Positions 44,101 through 58,264 of a stretch of DNA of 64,000 bases are shown piece by piece. Within the stretch, counting starts at the first letter, position 1. Each line of letters begins with the position of its first letter. The notes below the pieces were generated by a model, which was given only the letters and a program-made list of their open reading frames with translations, had not been told where the DNA came from and did not search any database. The DNA comes from Diphasiastrum complanatum (Eukaryota; Streptophyta; Lycopodiopsida; Lycopodiales; Lycopodiaceae), in assembly GCA_029204225.1 (NCBI GenBank), contig CM055095.1, forward strand, positions 59,990,557-60,054,556, read 5' to 3'. The position numbers were made by a program, and so were the translations under genes.

Positions 44101-45282
44101 TTGCTAGTTTTACAACAATACTTTGCTCCAACCTAAGAATGATCTCCATCATGATAATAGATCTCTTCTCAAGTGTTCTAATATGTACAATATGAAGTAC
44201 AACATAATTGATATAGATAATAGTGTCCATATAGGATGCTTCACTATGTCTTACATCAATTTTACATAGAATGGTGAACAAGATACATGTAAAAGAACAT
44301 AGAATCATAATGAAAGGATTCCTCCATATATCCACCTTTGAATTCTCTATAAAACAGCAGCAAACAAGTTGTAAGTGAAAGTAACCAACAAGTGTTTGCA
44401 TGTCTCCTCCACATTCCACAGCCCATTTGAGCTCAAACCAAACGTCAATGAGCTCACCAATGAGATCTTCCTTGCCTTGGAGAAATTGCCACTTGAGTTG
44501 CTCCATGTAGTCTTATTCATCCAACCTTTTGCCATCTTGATCATGCATGAACACTCCACCACAATCATAGCAACCTTTGAGTTGATGAAGAGCTGTAAGA
44601 TCCATGCCTTGAATCTTTCCAAGACTCACTCTTCCTTTGCCCTTTCCTTCACAAGACTCCGTCTTAATGATCACACCACAAAAGTTAGCAATCTCCCTCT
44701 TGATAGTTGCATAATAAGAAATGGAAGAATCTTGAACATTATAAGCCATGAAAAGAATACATAGTTCCTTCAACATAAGAATGATTGAAGTACATTTTCC
44801 TGTCAAACCTGGACTTCTAATCAATGATATAGGTAATGATAATGAATCCTCACTATCATTCACAAAAGCATCATTCAAAGTACATCCTACTTTGAACACT
44901 TCACATTCATCTCTCCCTTTTGACTTGAGATCTTCCTCACCAAGTCTCACGATAGAACCTTTTGATCTACTTTCTTTATGAATACATGTGACACCACTTG
45001 TTTCACAAATGACTTTTTTGGACTCATCACATAAAGATACAAAAGAAACTTTTTCACAATCATGCTCAAAGCACCATCTCTTTCCAAATGAGTAAATAAG
45101 TCATTAGCAACAACCATTTCCAAAGAAGAGTTTTCATCACCTCCATTGATGAAGTTAGCTCTCTTCTTACCTTTTTCATTTTTGCACTTGCCATGTAGTT
45201 CCATTGAAGAGCCACCAAGACTTGGAAATCTATGAGTAGAAGAGTTCAAACATGATATTAATTTAGCACCAAATGACTCCAT
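44101..45282 (-). other. Region between Copia integrase part and polypurine tract, no RT recognised
   Basis: In a complete Copia element this interval would encode integrase core, RT and RNase H. None of their motifs is visible. Open stretches exist (45282-44947, 44950-44513, 44506-44101), for example KGRDECEVFKVGCTLNDAFV and GCYDCGGVFMHDQDGK, without recognised domains. The segment near 44150-44330 is the dispersed repeat also seen at 2148-2350. It may be replaced or captured sequence. Confidence 0.45.
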
Positions 45283-45397
45283 TTGACTAGTACTAGTCCA
45301 TCTTCAAGATCCAATGGATCCAAAACGTTGATCATAGATTCACCAAAAGTTGCCAAATTTGCACAGCAATAACTATCTCCAAGAAGCTCATTAGATC

Positions 45398-46605
45398 TCA
45401 ACCTACATCTAGCATAAGGAAGTTCTTTAGACTTTGCATAAGATCTACCAATCTTATTGATGCTAGGAATTGACTTTTAAAGTTGAGAGAACCACCAACA
45501 TCCATTTCATTCCTCTTGTTAGACATAACAAATGCATCAAACTTGTAAAGTCTACCTTGTTTATTGCCCCTAACAGTCAAGACATCTCCCTTAGTAATGA
45601 AGCAGACATCCCCAACAAACTTTGTCTTGTACCCTTTTTTTAACATTTGACCAACACTTAGCAAATTCCTTGAAAGTGAAGGAATGTAAAGAACACCAAG
45701 CCTTAAATTCCTATTAGTGGAAAGGCAAATAGGAATTGAGCCAATACCTTTGATCATACACTCACCACCATTTGGCATGTGAACGACTTTCTTGGTTCCA
45801 ACATAAGAGATCAAAGAAGTAAAGAACTCCTTGTGACTAGTCATGTGTGAACTAGATCCACTATCTATCCACCATGAATCCTTGTCACTTCCACTTGACA
45901 TTATACTTGAAGAACACATCATGAGAGAATCGCAAGAATCTAGATCCTCATTAAAAGTACTTGAACTTTGACTTGTCTTTATTTCTAAAAGAAGTAGAAG
46001 AGGAGGAGGAAGAGTGATCATCATGATCCGAGTTACCACCTTTGGACCATTTCCCTTTGCCTTTACCTTTGCCTTTGACTTTGCCTTTTGTGAAGAAAGA
46101 CTCTTCACCTCCACCTTGCAAGGTTGCACCATCAAGCTTTGATTGCAACTTATGTTCTTCAGCCAATAAGATTTCTTGCAAGTCAACCACACTTGGCAAG
46201 ACTCTTTGAATGGCAAAACTTTGCATGTTCATCTAGCAAGCCATTCAACATAACCTGGACTATTTCACCATCTTTTATGCTTTCATCAATGCGTGCTAGA
46301 TCATCACTTAAGGACTTAACCCTCAAGACAAATGCATGAGCAATTTCACCCTCTCTTTATCTACTAGAAAATATTTGCCTCAGGGTCAATACCCTAGATG
46401 TGGACTTTGATTCGAAGAGCTTCTTGAAGGCATTCCATGCCTCACTTGCACTTTGACTATTACCACCTTCCTTCAGAAGTTCATTGGTCACATTCATTTT
46501 AATGATATGAAGAGCTCTTTTGGCCTTCTTATCAAACCTTTGTTGCTCTTGAACTGTGGGTGGTCTCTCTTCAGTTCCTGCAACTATGTCCATGAGTTCA
46601 TTCAA
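45398..46605 (-). pseudogene. Copia gag and protease / pre-integrase region
   Basis: 46605-46357 is UBN2-type gag: RFDKKAKRALHIIKMNVTNE, SASEAWNAFKKLFESKSTSR and LTLRQIFSSR. After frame changes, 46216-45398 holds a basic Lys/Gly linker, then SWWIDSGSSSHMTSHKEFF, the Copia protease motif (D-S-G), VVHMPNGGECMIKGIGSI and YIPSLSRNLLSVGQMLKKGY. It ends in GRLYKFDAFV, the pre-integrase motif. The 5' end and LTR are lost at a CT microsatellite near 46660. Confidence 0.85.
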
Positions 46606-46613
46606 CTCAAGTG

Positions 46614-46656
46614 CTCAGAAGAGAGCTCTCACTTTGTCTCGTGCGTGCAATTCACA

Positions 46657-46745
<89 letters not shown>
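46614..46745 (+). repeat. (CT)n with a conserved 5' flank shared with 59733-59823
   Basis: CT repeat at 46662-46745 preceded by CAGAAGAGAGCTCTCACTTT and GTCTCGTGCGTGCAATTCAC. Almost the same flank precedes the CT tract at 59779. Confidence 0.9.
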
Positions 46746-46749
<4 letters not shown>

Positions 46750-47239
46750 AGTCATGACTACATGATTCTAGTCTAAGCATAACAATCAAAGCTACAACAC
46801 AAGGGAACGAGTGGTGGATAGACTAACCCAACTAAACCTAGATGGTACGGATCTAGCCCCCAAGCTACGGATCAATTAGAATCATAGAAAGAGGAATCAC
46901 ACTTGTAGCATGTAGCTACCAATACCAGAATCAAGCTTATACTAGTGAGAGCCCAAAAGGTATACTTCTACCCTCCAAGGATCATGCACCACTAGTAGTG
47001 CACTGTGACACCTCACTACACACCTCTGCAGCCTATTTGGGCCAGTTATCTAGTTCGCTAATGACTCACTGATAGACCCATACCAGCTCCACCACCAAGT
47101 GTTTAGGCCTACAACCATTAATTATGACCATGTACACATAAGGGCCCCAATTCCCTTATAGTCGCAATTAACTTACGAGTTGTTGGTCTACCGGTCCCTA
47201 GAGTGGACACGCTACCCGAGACCAGTCATAAGCATGACA
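46750..47239. other. Gene-free interval
   Basis: No ORF with a recognised domain. The strand and position suggest it is the continuation of the degraded Gypsy piece at 47240-47540, but no motif supports this. Confidence 0.4.
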
Positions 47240-47540
47240 TTATTCCCCTCTTATTCAAGTTCTATCCTCAGAATTTAAAAGTGAGAAAGTTCCTCCTTCA
47301 TGAAATCCATGGAAATACTATCCCATCTCTTATTTGGGATATCCAATGGATGCAACAATCTTCCGGCCTTATGGCATTCAACTTTATTCAACTGGCATTG
47401 GTCACACTTGACCACAAGATTCTACAAAGGGCTTGAGTTTCGGCCAATAAAAGTCCCTTCATACCAAATATAATGTACGATGTATGTCGGGATGTCCTGC
47501 GCATGGTGAGTCATGACATTCAACATTGTATCAATTAATT
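47240..47540 (-). pseudogene. Gypsy integrase zinc finger and core start, degenerate
   Basis: The minus strand gives, over several frames, HPDIHRTLYLVRRDFYWPKL then a CDQCQLNK block, LLHPLDIPNKRWDSISMDFM. This is the GH-P...YWP...C..CQ..K and PLxIPxxxWxxISMDF signature of Ty3/Gypsy integrases, closer in wording to chromoviruses than the element at 1-3690. Stops and indels are frequent. Confidence 0.75.
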
Positions 47541-47817
47541 TTGGACTTTGGCAATTTTTTCGAAAATGGATTTGAGAATTTTGAGACAATGTTCATCTAC
47601 AAAAATTCGATAATTTAGCAGTATGTGGACCACGTTTGAACAGGGTATAACATGATTGTGTTCTGTAAAACCCATGCATACACAAATATTATAAAACTTC
47701 TCATAAACATATCATATGTCAAAAACCTTTTCAAATCAATTAAAAAGTATATAACATTCATAAAAAAATGACACATTAATAGTATATTGATAGTCACAAT
47801 AGTGCGACCGATGTTGT

Positions 47818-49226
47818 TCATGAGCTCTGCCACACACTATGACATTCTATATAAGCACACAAACCAACTTGGAGCACAAAAGGATTCAATAATGCTGCTA
47901 ACACCTCACCAATGCTTTGCTTTCTTTTTGTGATTGGCTTACGTGACACAAAATGTTTTGCCGATTTTTCACTATCTCTGAAACACAATCTTAGGAGTTT
48001 AAATTTGTCTTGCACACACTGGCTGACATCATCCGAGGACTCACCATTGTAAAGAACAAACAGAACAGGCTGCAAGTTTGGAATAGTTATATTATTCTCT
48101 TTCAATGGAGGTGTCAGCTCGTAGTAATCCTCAAAAACAGAACAACATACATCATGCATTGCTTTGATGCTTGATTTGATACCGTCTTTTCTATTGTGAT
48201 CCAGAAAGAGAACAATCACACAGACATTGTGTTGTGGTTTAGGGTTGTCAAACAATGGCAGACAATTGACAAAATGTAATTGAAGTCTAAAGACTCAAAG
48301 TTATCAAATATATACAATGTGGGATGCTCCCACAGCGAAGAAGGAAGTGTCATGAAACTTGAGTCTTCAGCTCCACAACAGATGGCCTCCTCATTTTTTG
48401 AAGTTTTTACTTTGTAGAAGAACCTCCATTTGGTGCTACTAGAGGTCCCACCTTTATGCTTAGTATTGTGGACGACAAGATATTTTTGTTTAATATTTTC
48501 TGCAGCTACTCTCAAGGGAATAGGTATAACACCAATCAATTTTGAAGTTATACCTTTGCCTTTTCCATAGTGCGCTCTAACCCAATTCCGACAAAAAGTC
48601 GGGTCGCTGATTTTTGAGAGTTGTGTCATGCTCTCTTTATTGTAGTCACATCTGAAGGCAAGTCTTCTTCTGTAGTGCAAATTCTGTACAACACTTTGTG
48701 CAACCATCTCACGAACCATAAGAAGAACTCCTTCATCAATGTATTTTTCTCTATTTTTTCTTCTAGAATACAATTCTCCATTTACTAGTTTCTTTTGGAT
48801 ACGATCGCACATGGCGTTCGGCATATACCTCAAACATCTGAGCTTCAAATCTTCCATTTCATTTTCAACATATGCATTTTCAAATACATGTCTTGAGCGT
48901 GGCTTAATTTGAACAACATACCACCAATCTTTGTTTAGTCGATCTGGTTGAAAAAATACCTACACATTTACCAATGTTAGGATTAGATATTTGTTATGCT
49001 CACATTTTAATTCACAATAAATAGATGTAATGAAAAAGTAGTGTAGATGACTAATATAACATTGATCACAATTGACAAAAAGAAATAATGTGAAATTCAT
49101 GCACACCTATTCACAATGACGAGGCAACACCAATGTGTCTGAAAAATCCAAGCTTAATGTCTTGGTTGAATCGATAGCAAAAAATCCACTACGATCTTTT
49201 TTTACAGTTGCATTTGACACTCTATT
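47818..49226 (-). pseudogene. DUF4216-type gene with intron, 5'-truncated at the duplication breakpoint
   Basis: Exon 49226-49110 encodes KKDRSGFFAIDSTKTLSLDF then LVLPRHCE. An intron-like segment GTGTGC...AATGTGTAG follows, and the next exon begins VFFQPDRLNKDWWYVVQIKP. The pattern (xxFxxVD...DxxVLxxxxxQVFFxxDxxxxxWxVVxxxKPR) matches DUF4216, found in plant CACTA transposon proteins. The exon ends in TAG where a CAG (Gln) would be expected. The downstream parts 48857-48216 and 48255-47818 are open but in different frames and of unknown function. An inverted relative is at 33180-34070. Confidence 0.7.
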
Positions 49227-49641
49227 GGAAAACAATGTTGAAACATGTCATCAAAGTGATATTGACATTACAAAAGTACAGAAAAGCGTGGATGTTTGTG
49301 AAATTGTGGATGGTGGTTCATGCATCAAAGTGAACCTTCAATGTATTGGCGATGATTTTCAGCAAATACAGTTAGCTAAATGTTCAATTGTTGATTCATG
49401 TTCTACATTGGAGATTGAAAAAGATGTTCTATGCGATTGTCCAAGTAATTCAACAGTTCAATGTGATTATGCTATTCAATTTTTGAGCAAAAAAATACAA
49501 GACACGTTGAATAATTATGATGATAAAGCTAGGATTGGCATTTGTTATAGATTTAGACCACCTATTGGACAAATATTACATAGACCATATGCATATTCTA
49601 AAACTATTGCAGAGCAAAAAAATACAAGACACGTTGAATAA
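49227..49641 (+). pseudogene. Right-arm copy of the hypothetical ORF, truncated both ends
   Basis: Encodes the NNVETCHQSDIDITKVQKSV to YAYSKTIAE part of the left-arm protein. Upstream residues derive from antisense DUF4216-gene sequence, and the C-terminus is altered by a tandem duplication. The frame is otherwise open. It is useful mainly as a marker of the breakpoint at 49227. Confidence 0.75.
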
Positions 49642-49734
49642 TTATGATGATAAAGCTAGGATTGGCATTTGTTATAGATTTAGACCACCTATTGGACAAA
49701 TATTACATAGACCATATGCATATTCTAAAACTAT
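49485..49734 (+). repeat. 127-bp tandem duplication, two units
   Basis: GAGCAAAAAAATACAAGACA at 49485 recurs at 49612 with the whole intervening sequence repeated. It is absent from the left arm. It is followed by a deletion, relative to the left arm, of roughly 220 bp. Confidence 0.95.
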
Positions 49735-49889
49735 GCATATTCACTTTCTTCACGTTAATTTGGACCATTATTGTATTACAGGATTGGAATACTTGTCGAG
49801 TTGTTGTCCTTTTAAATACATAATACTTAACTTGAATGGTTACTTGTGAAAAAATGGGAAGGAAAAACAAGTGATAAGGTTGGGTACAT

Positions 49890-50532
49890 CAAGCATGGAG
49901 ATTAGGCCATTCAATTGCGGAATGGAGGAACCAAGTTTCTGGATAATATCTTCAATAGTTTTAAGGTTGGAATATGGAGTATTCAACACTGTGTTGAATA
50001 CTTCAACATAACTGGAAATTGACAATATAGATTTCATATCATTTGGGATCGAACAAAATGTTACAGTGCCCCAAAGTATAGGATGCCTGGTAATCGACGA
50101 GTTCGAGCTTTTTCTAAGCCATTGACTTATCTATGGAGCACATGATGTGGACCGTTACCGATCAATACACTGTTGATTGATGATGCCCCTTACAAAGGTT
50201 GCATGAATCCACCTGGCAATGGTATTCTTGTTGGTACATTTGATGGCTGTTTAGAGGAGGATTTTTTGAATGAAGTTTTGTGTCCATATCTATTAAGTCT
50301 CAAAGATGTTCCAAACATACCATGTTATATTGAAAGAAATCGGTTGGGGCAAGAACCATTGAGTAACACTTGTGACTACACAGAGTTGATCCAACACAGT
50401 GATCATTTATTTCCACTTTGCAAGTTATCGATTTCTCCATTCATGGTATCCACAACGAGGAGTGTGACTTTAGAAAATACATCTATGATGGAGAAGTACG
50501 TTGAAAAAATAGACTCTGTGACTATTCAATAA
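49890..50532 (+). pseudogene. NIF/FCP1-like HAD phosphatase remnant, right arm
   Basis: Same blocks as at 16232-16880, here on plus: KVGIWS, WDRTKCYSAPKYRMPGNR, FSKPLTYLWST, an in-frame TGA, then LLIDDAPYKGCMNPPGNG and YIERNRLGQEPLSN. The last open stretch (50173-50532) differs from the left arm by one residue (IL versus IF). Stops upstream match the left arm, so inactivation predates the duplication. The catalytic DxDx(T/V) segment is absent. Confidence 0.72.
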
Positions 50533-50819
50533 AAAAGTCTTTTATATAAAAAAATTTATGAATGTCATTGAGATTTGGCTTTAATACAAATTGAAACATA
50601 GAAGGTTTCAAAAACATTTGAATTCAAACATTAATAATACGAAGTTAATGACATGAGTTATATATTCACACATTGATTGACACATTAAAATTCCATTTCA
50701 CTTATAAATAAGAGTTGTTTTATTACTAATATAGTTTTTGATTTCAAAATATAGCTTTGACATTTCTTAATTGAGAACATGAATAGTCTCAATTTACTCT
50801 GTTCTATATACAACATCTT

Positions 50820-51700
50820 TTTTGTATTCCGACACAAACTTTAAGAACTTTTTGGGAGAATGGGAAAAAGAAAAGGCCAAAAAAGGAAGAGCTATGGACG
50901 TCAAAAGTTGTTAAAAAAATATGTGTAGAACAAACAACTTTAGAAAAAGATGTAGAGTCAACTTACTAAAGAATGGTGAACTCATCACTAGATTTTCTTG
51001 AAGAGGTCAAAACTAAAAGATTATAAAGGCTTGTTAGATGGAAGAAAAATTTTGATAGATCCCAACATCATCAAAAGGAAGTTTGTGTCGTCTTATGATG
51101 AATTGAGATTATTGATAAATGTATGTTGGTGGACAACTACTATTTTATGGATAAGAAGCTGGATGTTGCAAAATTAGCAAATTGAAAGATTTACTAAAAG
51201 AGAAATAATTTTATGAAACTCTTTCCATTCTTAAAGGAGACAAAATCCATGAATAGATAAAATCTTCAATGGAAATGTATAGAACTTTTTGGAATGACTT
51301 TAAAGGAGAAACGATGAAGCCATTGCTTATCATTTAAGAAAACTATCATATCTCAAAAAGTATTATGAAGGATATAATGTACTTGTTTCCAAGAATTTTG
51401 ATTCAGTTTTTTAACGAAGATTAAAAATCTTGAATGATGCTCAATACTCATTATAGAATAACCTTGAAGTTCATTGCTAGGAAGTTGGATTTTTTGCTTT
51501 TTCATTTAAAAAACAAACAAGGTGGTTTCAAGTAGGAAGACTGAGTACTTTGGATAATGTTTTCGATTTATGGTGGAATTGGATGTTTTTTTTTTTTTAA
51601 CGAGCTATTCATCAACTAGACCTGGAAAAGGCTTTTGATGGATTAAGTTGGGACTATTTTTTTGTTTATTATAAAGAATTTGGGACTCTCTTATATCTTC
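50820..51700 (+). pseudogene. LINE reverse-transcriptase remnant, right arm
   Basis: Broken frames hold LKFIARKLDFLLFHLKNKQG, GRLSTLDNVFDLW and LDLEKAFDGLSWDYF, the fingers/palm motifs of plant L1-type RT. Many stops. Inverse of 15030-15900. Confidence 0.75.
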
Positions 51701-54655
<2,955 letters not shown>

Positions 54656-54781
54656 GTGGCGAACACAAGGGATGATGGATCAGGAAGATCTTGTAGAGGA
54701 ATCAACATGAGAAATGAGATATCATATCATTTTTCTAAGTCATCCCATATAATCATCCCATGTCTCTGAACCAGGCCAACT

Positions 54782-54786
54782 ACATG
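54782..54786 (+). other. Target-site duplication ACATG (left), repeated at 58749-58753
   Basis: Direct 5-base repeat outside the two LTRs of the complete non-coding element. Confidence 0.88.
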
Positions 54787-55233
54787 TGTTATGGCCATAT
54801 TCGATTAGGACCTGGAATAGTCCTAATATGGTAAACCGGCCTCCAGTACTCAAGATTATTGGTCATGCCGAGATTTAATTCCATGTTGAGACCTATTTGT
54901 GAATAATAATCTTCAGAGGACCCACACTCTAATTGAGACATATGGAGTATTGCATGTCTATGTGATGGATATTGGCAGGAGGACTGCATCAAGAAATGTG
55001 ATCTATTTATAGTTGACTTGCATGGGGGTTGCATGGTGTCATGCACAGGACTCTACTCTCTATATAATGAGGTGGGGATTCTCCCTTCGACATGTTGGGT
55101 TTAGGTTACCAAGTTCTCTCTTCTCCTCTTCCTTCACATGGATCTAGGATTGGTTGGGTGGTTTGGCTCCATTGTCTCTTTTATTATGTTCTCTTATCCT
55201 CATCCTAGGAGTTATCCTTTTAGTGTCTTTATA
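54787..55233 (+). mobile_element. 5' LTR of the complete non-coding element
   Basis: Starts TGTTATGGCCATATTC and ends GTGTCTTTATA. A TATA-like CTATATAATGAGGT near 55057-55071 may be the promoter. Relative to the 3' LTR and to the left-arm LTR it lacks about 37 bp around GGGGGCTAGATCCAG. Confidence 0.9.
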
Positions 55234-55238
55234 TTGGT

Positions 55239-55310
55239 ATCAGAGTTGCGCAGCGGAAGCGTGGTGGGCCCATAACCCACAGATCCCAGGATCAAAACTT
55301 GGCTCTGATA
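55239..55310 (+). tRNA. Initiator tRNA-Met-like gene occupying the PBS position
   Basis: A 72-nt cloverleaf: acceptor ATCAGAG pairs perfectly with CTCTGAT plus discriminator A. The anticodon arm GTGGG-CCCATAA-CCCAC reads CAT, and the T arm CCAGG-ATCAAAA-CTTGG has the A54/A60 loop typical of eukaryotic initiators. As I recall plant initiator tRNA-Met, it differs at about four positions. The A box reads TTGCGCAGCGG and the B box GGATCAAAACT, both slightly off consensus. A TTTT lies five bases downstream (55315-55318). The first seven bases with preceding TGGT make an 11-nt PBS; beyond that the sequence is not PBS-like. Confidence 0.88.
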
Positions 55311-58251
55311 AGGGTTTTCTGGAAAGAAAAACTGGTGGTATGGGACATCAGTAATCTGGAAAGAAAATTATAGGACTGTAAAGATCTGATGATCAATGGT
55401 GTGTTTTAGTACCTAGTCGCGATATGGGAAAAAAAAAACCATTCGATCAAATGTGGGGTATTTTGGGAAATTTTGAGGTTTAATCTAGGTCCCAATGTGG
55501 TATCTCATTATTTACAAAATCAGAGGCCCTCAAATATATTTCTCACTTTATTAATTAATCCTCTACTTCTTAGTGATTTCTCAAATATAAGATATCAGAC
55601 TGATTTATATGATTCTTTCCAGCATGGAGTTATTCTTATGAAAGACTGTTATGTCATATAAATTACTACTTGTGTGAATAGACTTGGAAGTCAGATAAAT
55701 TCTAAAGTCAAAGTGGTTCAATGTCTTGAATCTTGTATTATCTTTGTTGCATAAATAGGTTTCAATGGAATGATTGTACTGTCACTCGGGTTGAAAATAT
55801 TTGAAGGAAAAGTCCTATTTATAATAGAGTGAATCCTTTATTGGAATGCACTTATTACTGACTTTTCTTGGATTTAGATATTTTTATATATCATCTTCCC
55901 AGTTAGCTTTTACTGAATTTATAATTTCTTTAAAAGGAGAGGTGAAAATTCTATTTGGAAATCTGTAGATTGCATAGTTTCGGAAGAGAACCAACTGTGG
56001 TATAGAAATGAGATTTGGTCTGAAAGTAATTTCGGATAGATTCAGAGTAAGATACCTAATTGAAACTTTTCGAAAAAGAAAAAATTTCTAGGGATTGCGT
56101 GGACAATTTGGAAGTAGAACAGGTTTTGATATTTGAATCATTATCTATAAGTAGTATGGTAAAAGGTCAAAGGATAGTCATTCCATTTTGATTGAAATAG
56201 AAGTAAGTTTGATCAGAATTTAAGTCTAAGAGTTATGTATTAGATCAACCTAATCTTAGTTTGAGTACTAGGATCAGAGAGAGGTTGATTGAGTGGAAGA
56301 AATTATGTGATTAGAAGGTAAGTTGGATTGGAAAACTATTGAGAGTGAATGGTATTCGTCTCAGAGATTTTCTCGGACTCATTATTTACTCATGACGAAT
56401 AGAAATTATTTTGTAGCTGAGTTACAAGATCTCAGTGAGATATGTAAGTAACATATGTGGGTTCTGGTGGAATTTTCCAGATAGAAATGTGTTTATGTAG
56501 TGGGTCATAGTGACATTATTCACATATGTACACGATTAATCTTGTATGAATCTACTGTGTATTCCTGGTTACTAGTGTTATTTGGTGCACTCAACCTAGT
56601 CGGGGAACATAAACATGTGATCAAGTATTGTTTTGATAGATACTTGCAGGGTTAACAAATCTTTGGATTGGAGATTTATGGATTAACTTATAAATGGTTT
56701 GGATGAGGATCTAAATGTGGTGTCATACTAGTATAATTAAGATCTGCACCTAGACATTTGAGATTTTTGAATCACTGGCAATTAGCTTGAGCAGTTGATT
56801 ACTCTAAGATGAAGCTAATTGGTAAAATGGTCAATGTGATGTGGATTCATCGGGAACTGACGGTTTTGAATTATATTGCTTGTAAGACGCATGATTAGTG
56901 AATCATTTGGGTTCATCAGTTAAAATTGTGTGCATTGGATATACAGTGTTCTTGGGATAGAGTATTCCTTAGTTAAGGAAGGGACTCAGCTCATTAGTGA
57001 TTATATCCCAGAGAGCTCAATTGGATAACAAATCATAATGGATCCAAGAATAATAAGAGAATTGATATTCAGCAGGATTTTGGGTATCTAGATGTGATTC
57101 TGGATTGTAATCTAAAGTTTTTTGTAGTTGAAGATGATTGTCATTTTGGTATGCGTTCAGACTTTAATTACTAGTGGTTTATAGAGCTTGAATCTTGCAT
57201 TTTAGTTAAAGAATCCTATTTGAAGAATATTCCTAAGCATTTTCTTGGTGGAAAGATTTGAAATAATTCTTACTTTTCCTGAGTTATGTGGACATATACT
57301 CCAGTATCCTATAAATGATTATGATTTTGGAATTCCAGAAAATTATAATTGACGAATCATATGAATCTAAATATTTATGATTGACGGATCATAAATAGAT
57401 AGTTAATTTTTGTCAGAGGACTATAAGGAATTGTAATGGTGCTTAAGTGTGACGATTAAGTCTTGGTCTATTAATTGAGTAAGAATTCAGACCAGTATTT
57501 TGAATATCTTTACTCCAGTATTATTGAGAACCTATGGATCTCACAGACATTCTCACAAGATAAGTAATTAACTAGTGGAGAATTTAATTTTTCTAGTGGA
57601 TGGTATTCTACTACAGTTTATGGTTTGTAGATGTTTGAGTACAATTCTTCATTTAATTGGATCTCCAACTATCATAGGAGGCAAACAAGTCTATTAAGAT
57701 AAATGAATGCTATTTTCTTGTATTTGGTGCCAGTAATGGGAGCATTTAACTCAAAAGAGTATCTGGGATACACAGAGTTGAGTTTTAATCATTCTATATC
57801 TTATTGATTCTCCTAGAGATTATAGTTGAATGAATTATTATATCTTAAAATTGGATTCTAAGGATAGTTGTACTTGGAAGCTTATGAAGTATTTGCCAAA
57901 GTGGTGAATAATTTCAGACTATAATTATTATTATTCTCTTTAGCTTTAAATCTCATATGTTAGGAAATATTTCACTTAGTGGTACATATAAGTGATTTAC
58001 ATGAAGGTGATGTTACTAACTTGTGTTGAATGTAACCCAGTTGAGAAAATGCATCTCTTAGTGTACTTTTCAAACTAAAGCTTATACTTCAGAATAGAGA
58101 TTAACGATTGGAAATTGGTTTATCTCTGAGTACTTGTTTGATATGGAAGTCAGACTAAGGACAATGATTTTCTCGGTTAATATTTAAAGTCAAAGGAACT
58201 ATTCTTGTAATTCCTTCATGTTTGAGGAGCTTCTAAGGATACAAGCAGTTT

Positions 58252-58264
58252 AAGGGAGGCGGAA
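58252..58264 (+). other. Polypurine tract
   Basis: AAGGGAGGCGGAA directly before the TG start of the 3' LTR; one pyrimidine interrupts it. Confidence 0.8.

Noticed and set aside
44206-44290. RNase H end of Copia in the frame containing CKIDVRHSEASYMDT
   Set aside because: It lacks the ADxLTK and TDN motifs expected there; the sequence is a repeat shared with 2.2 kb.
55239-55310. Interpretation as an ordinary host tRNA gene
   Set aside because: It is placed exactly between LTR end and internal sequence in two copies of one element and carries shared off-consensus changes, so it belongs to the element.
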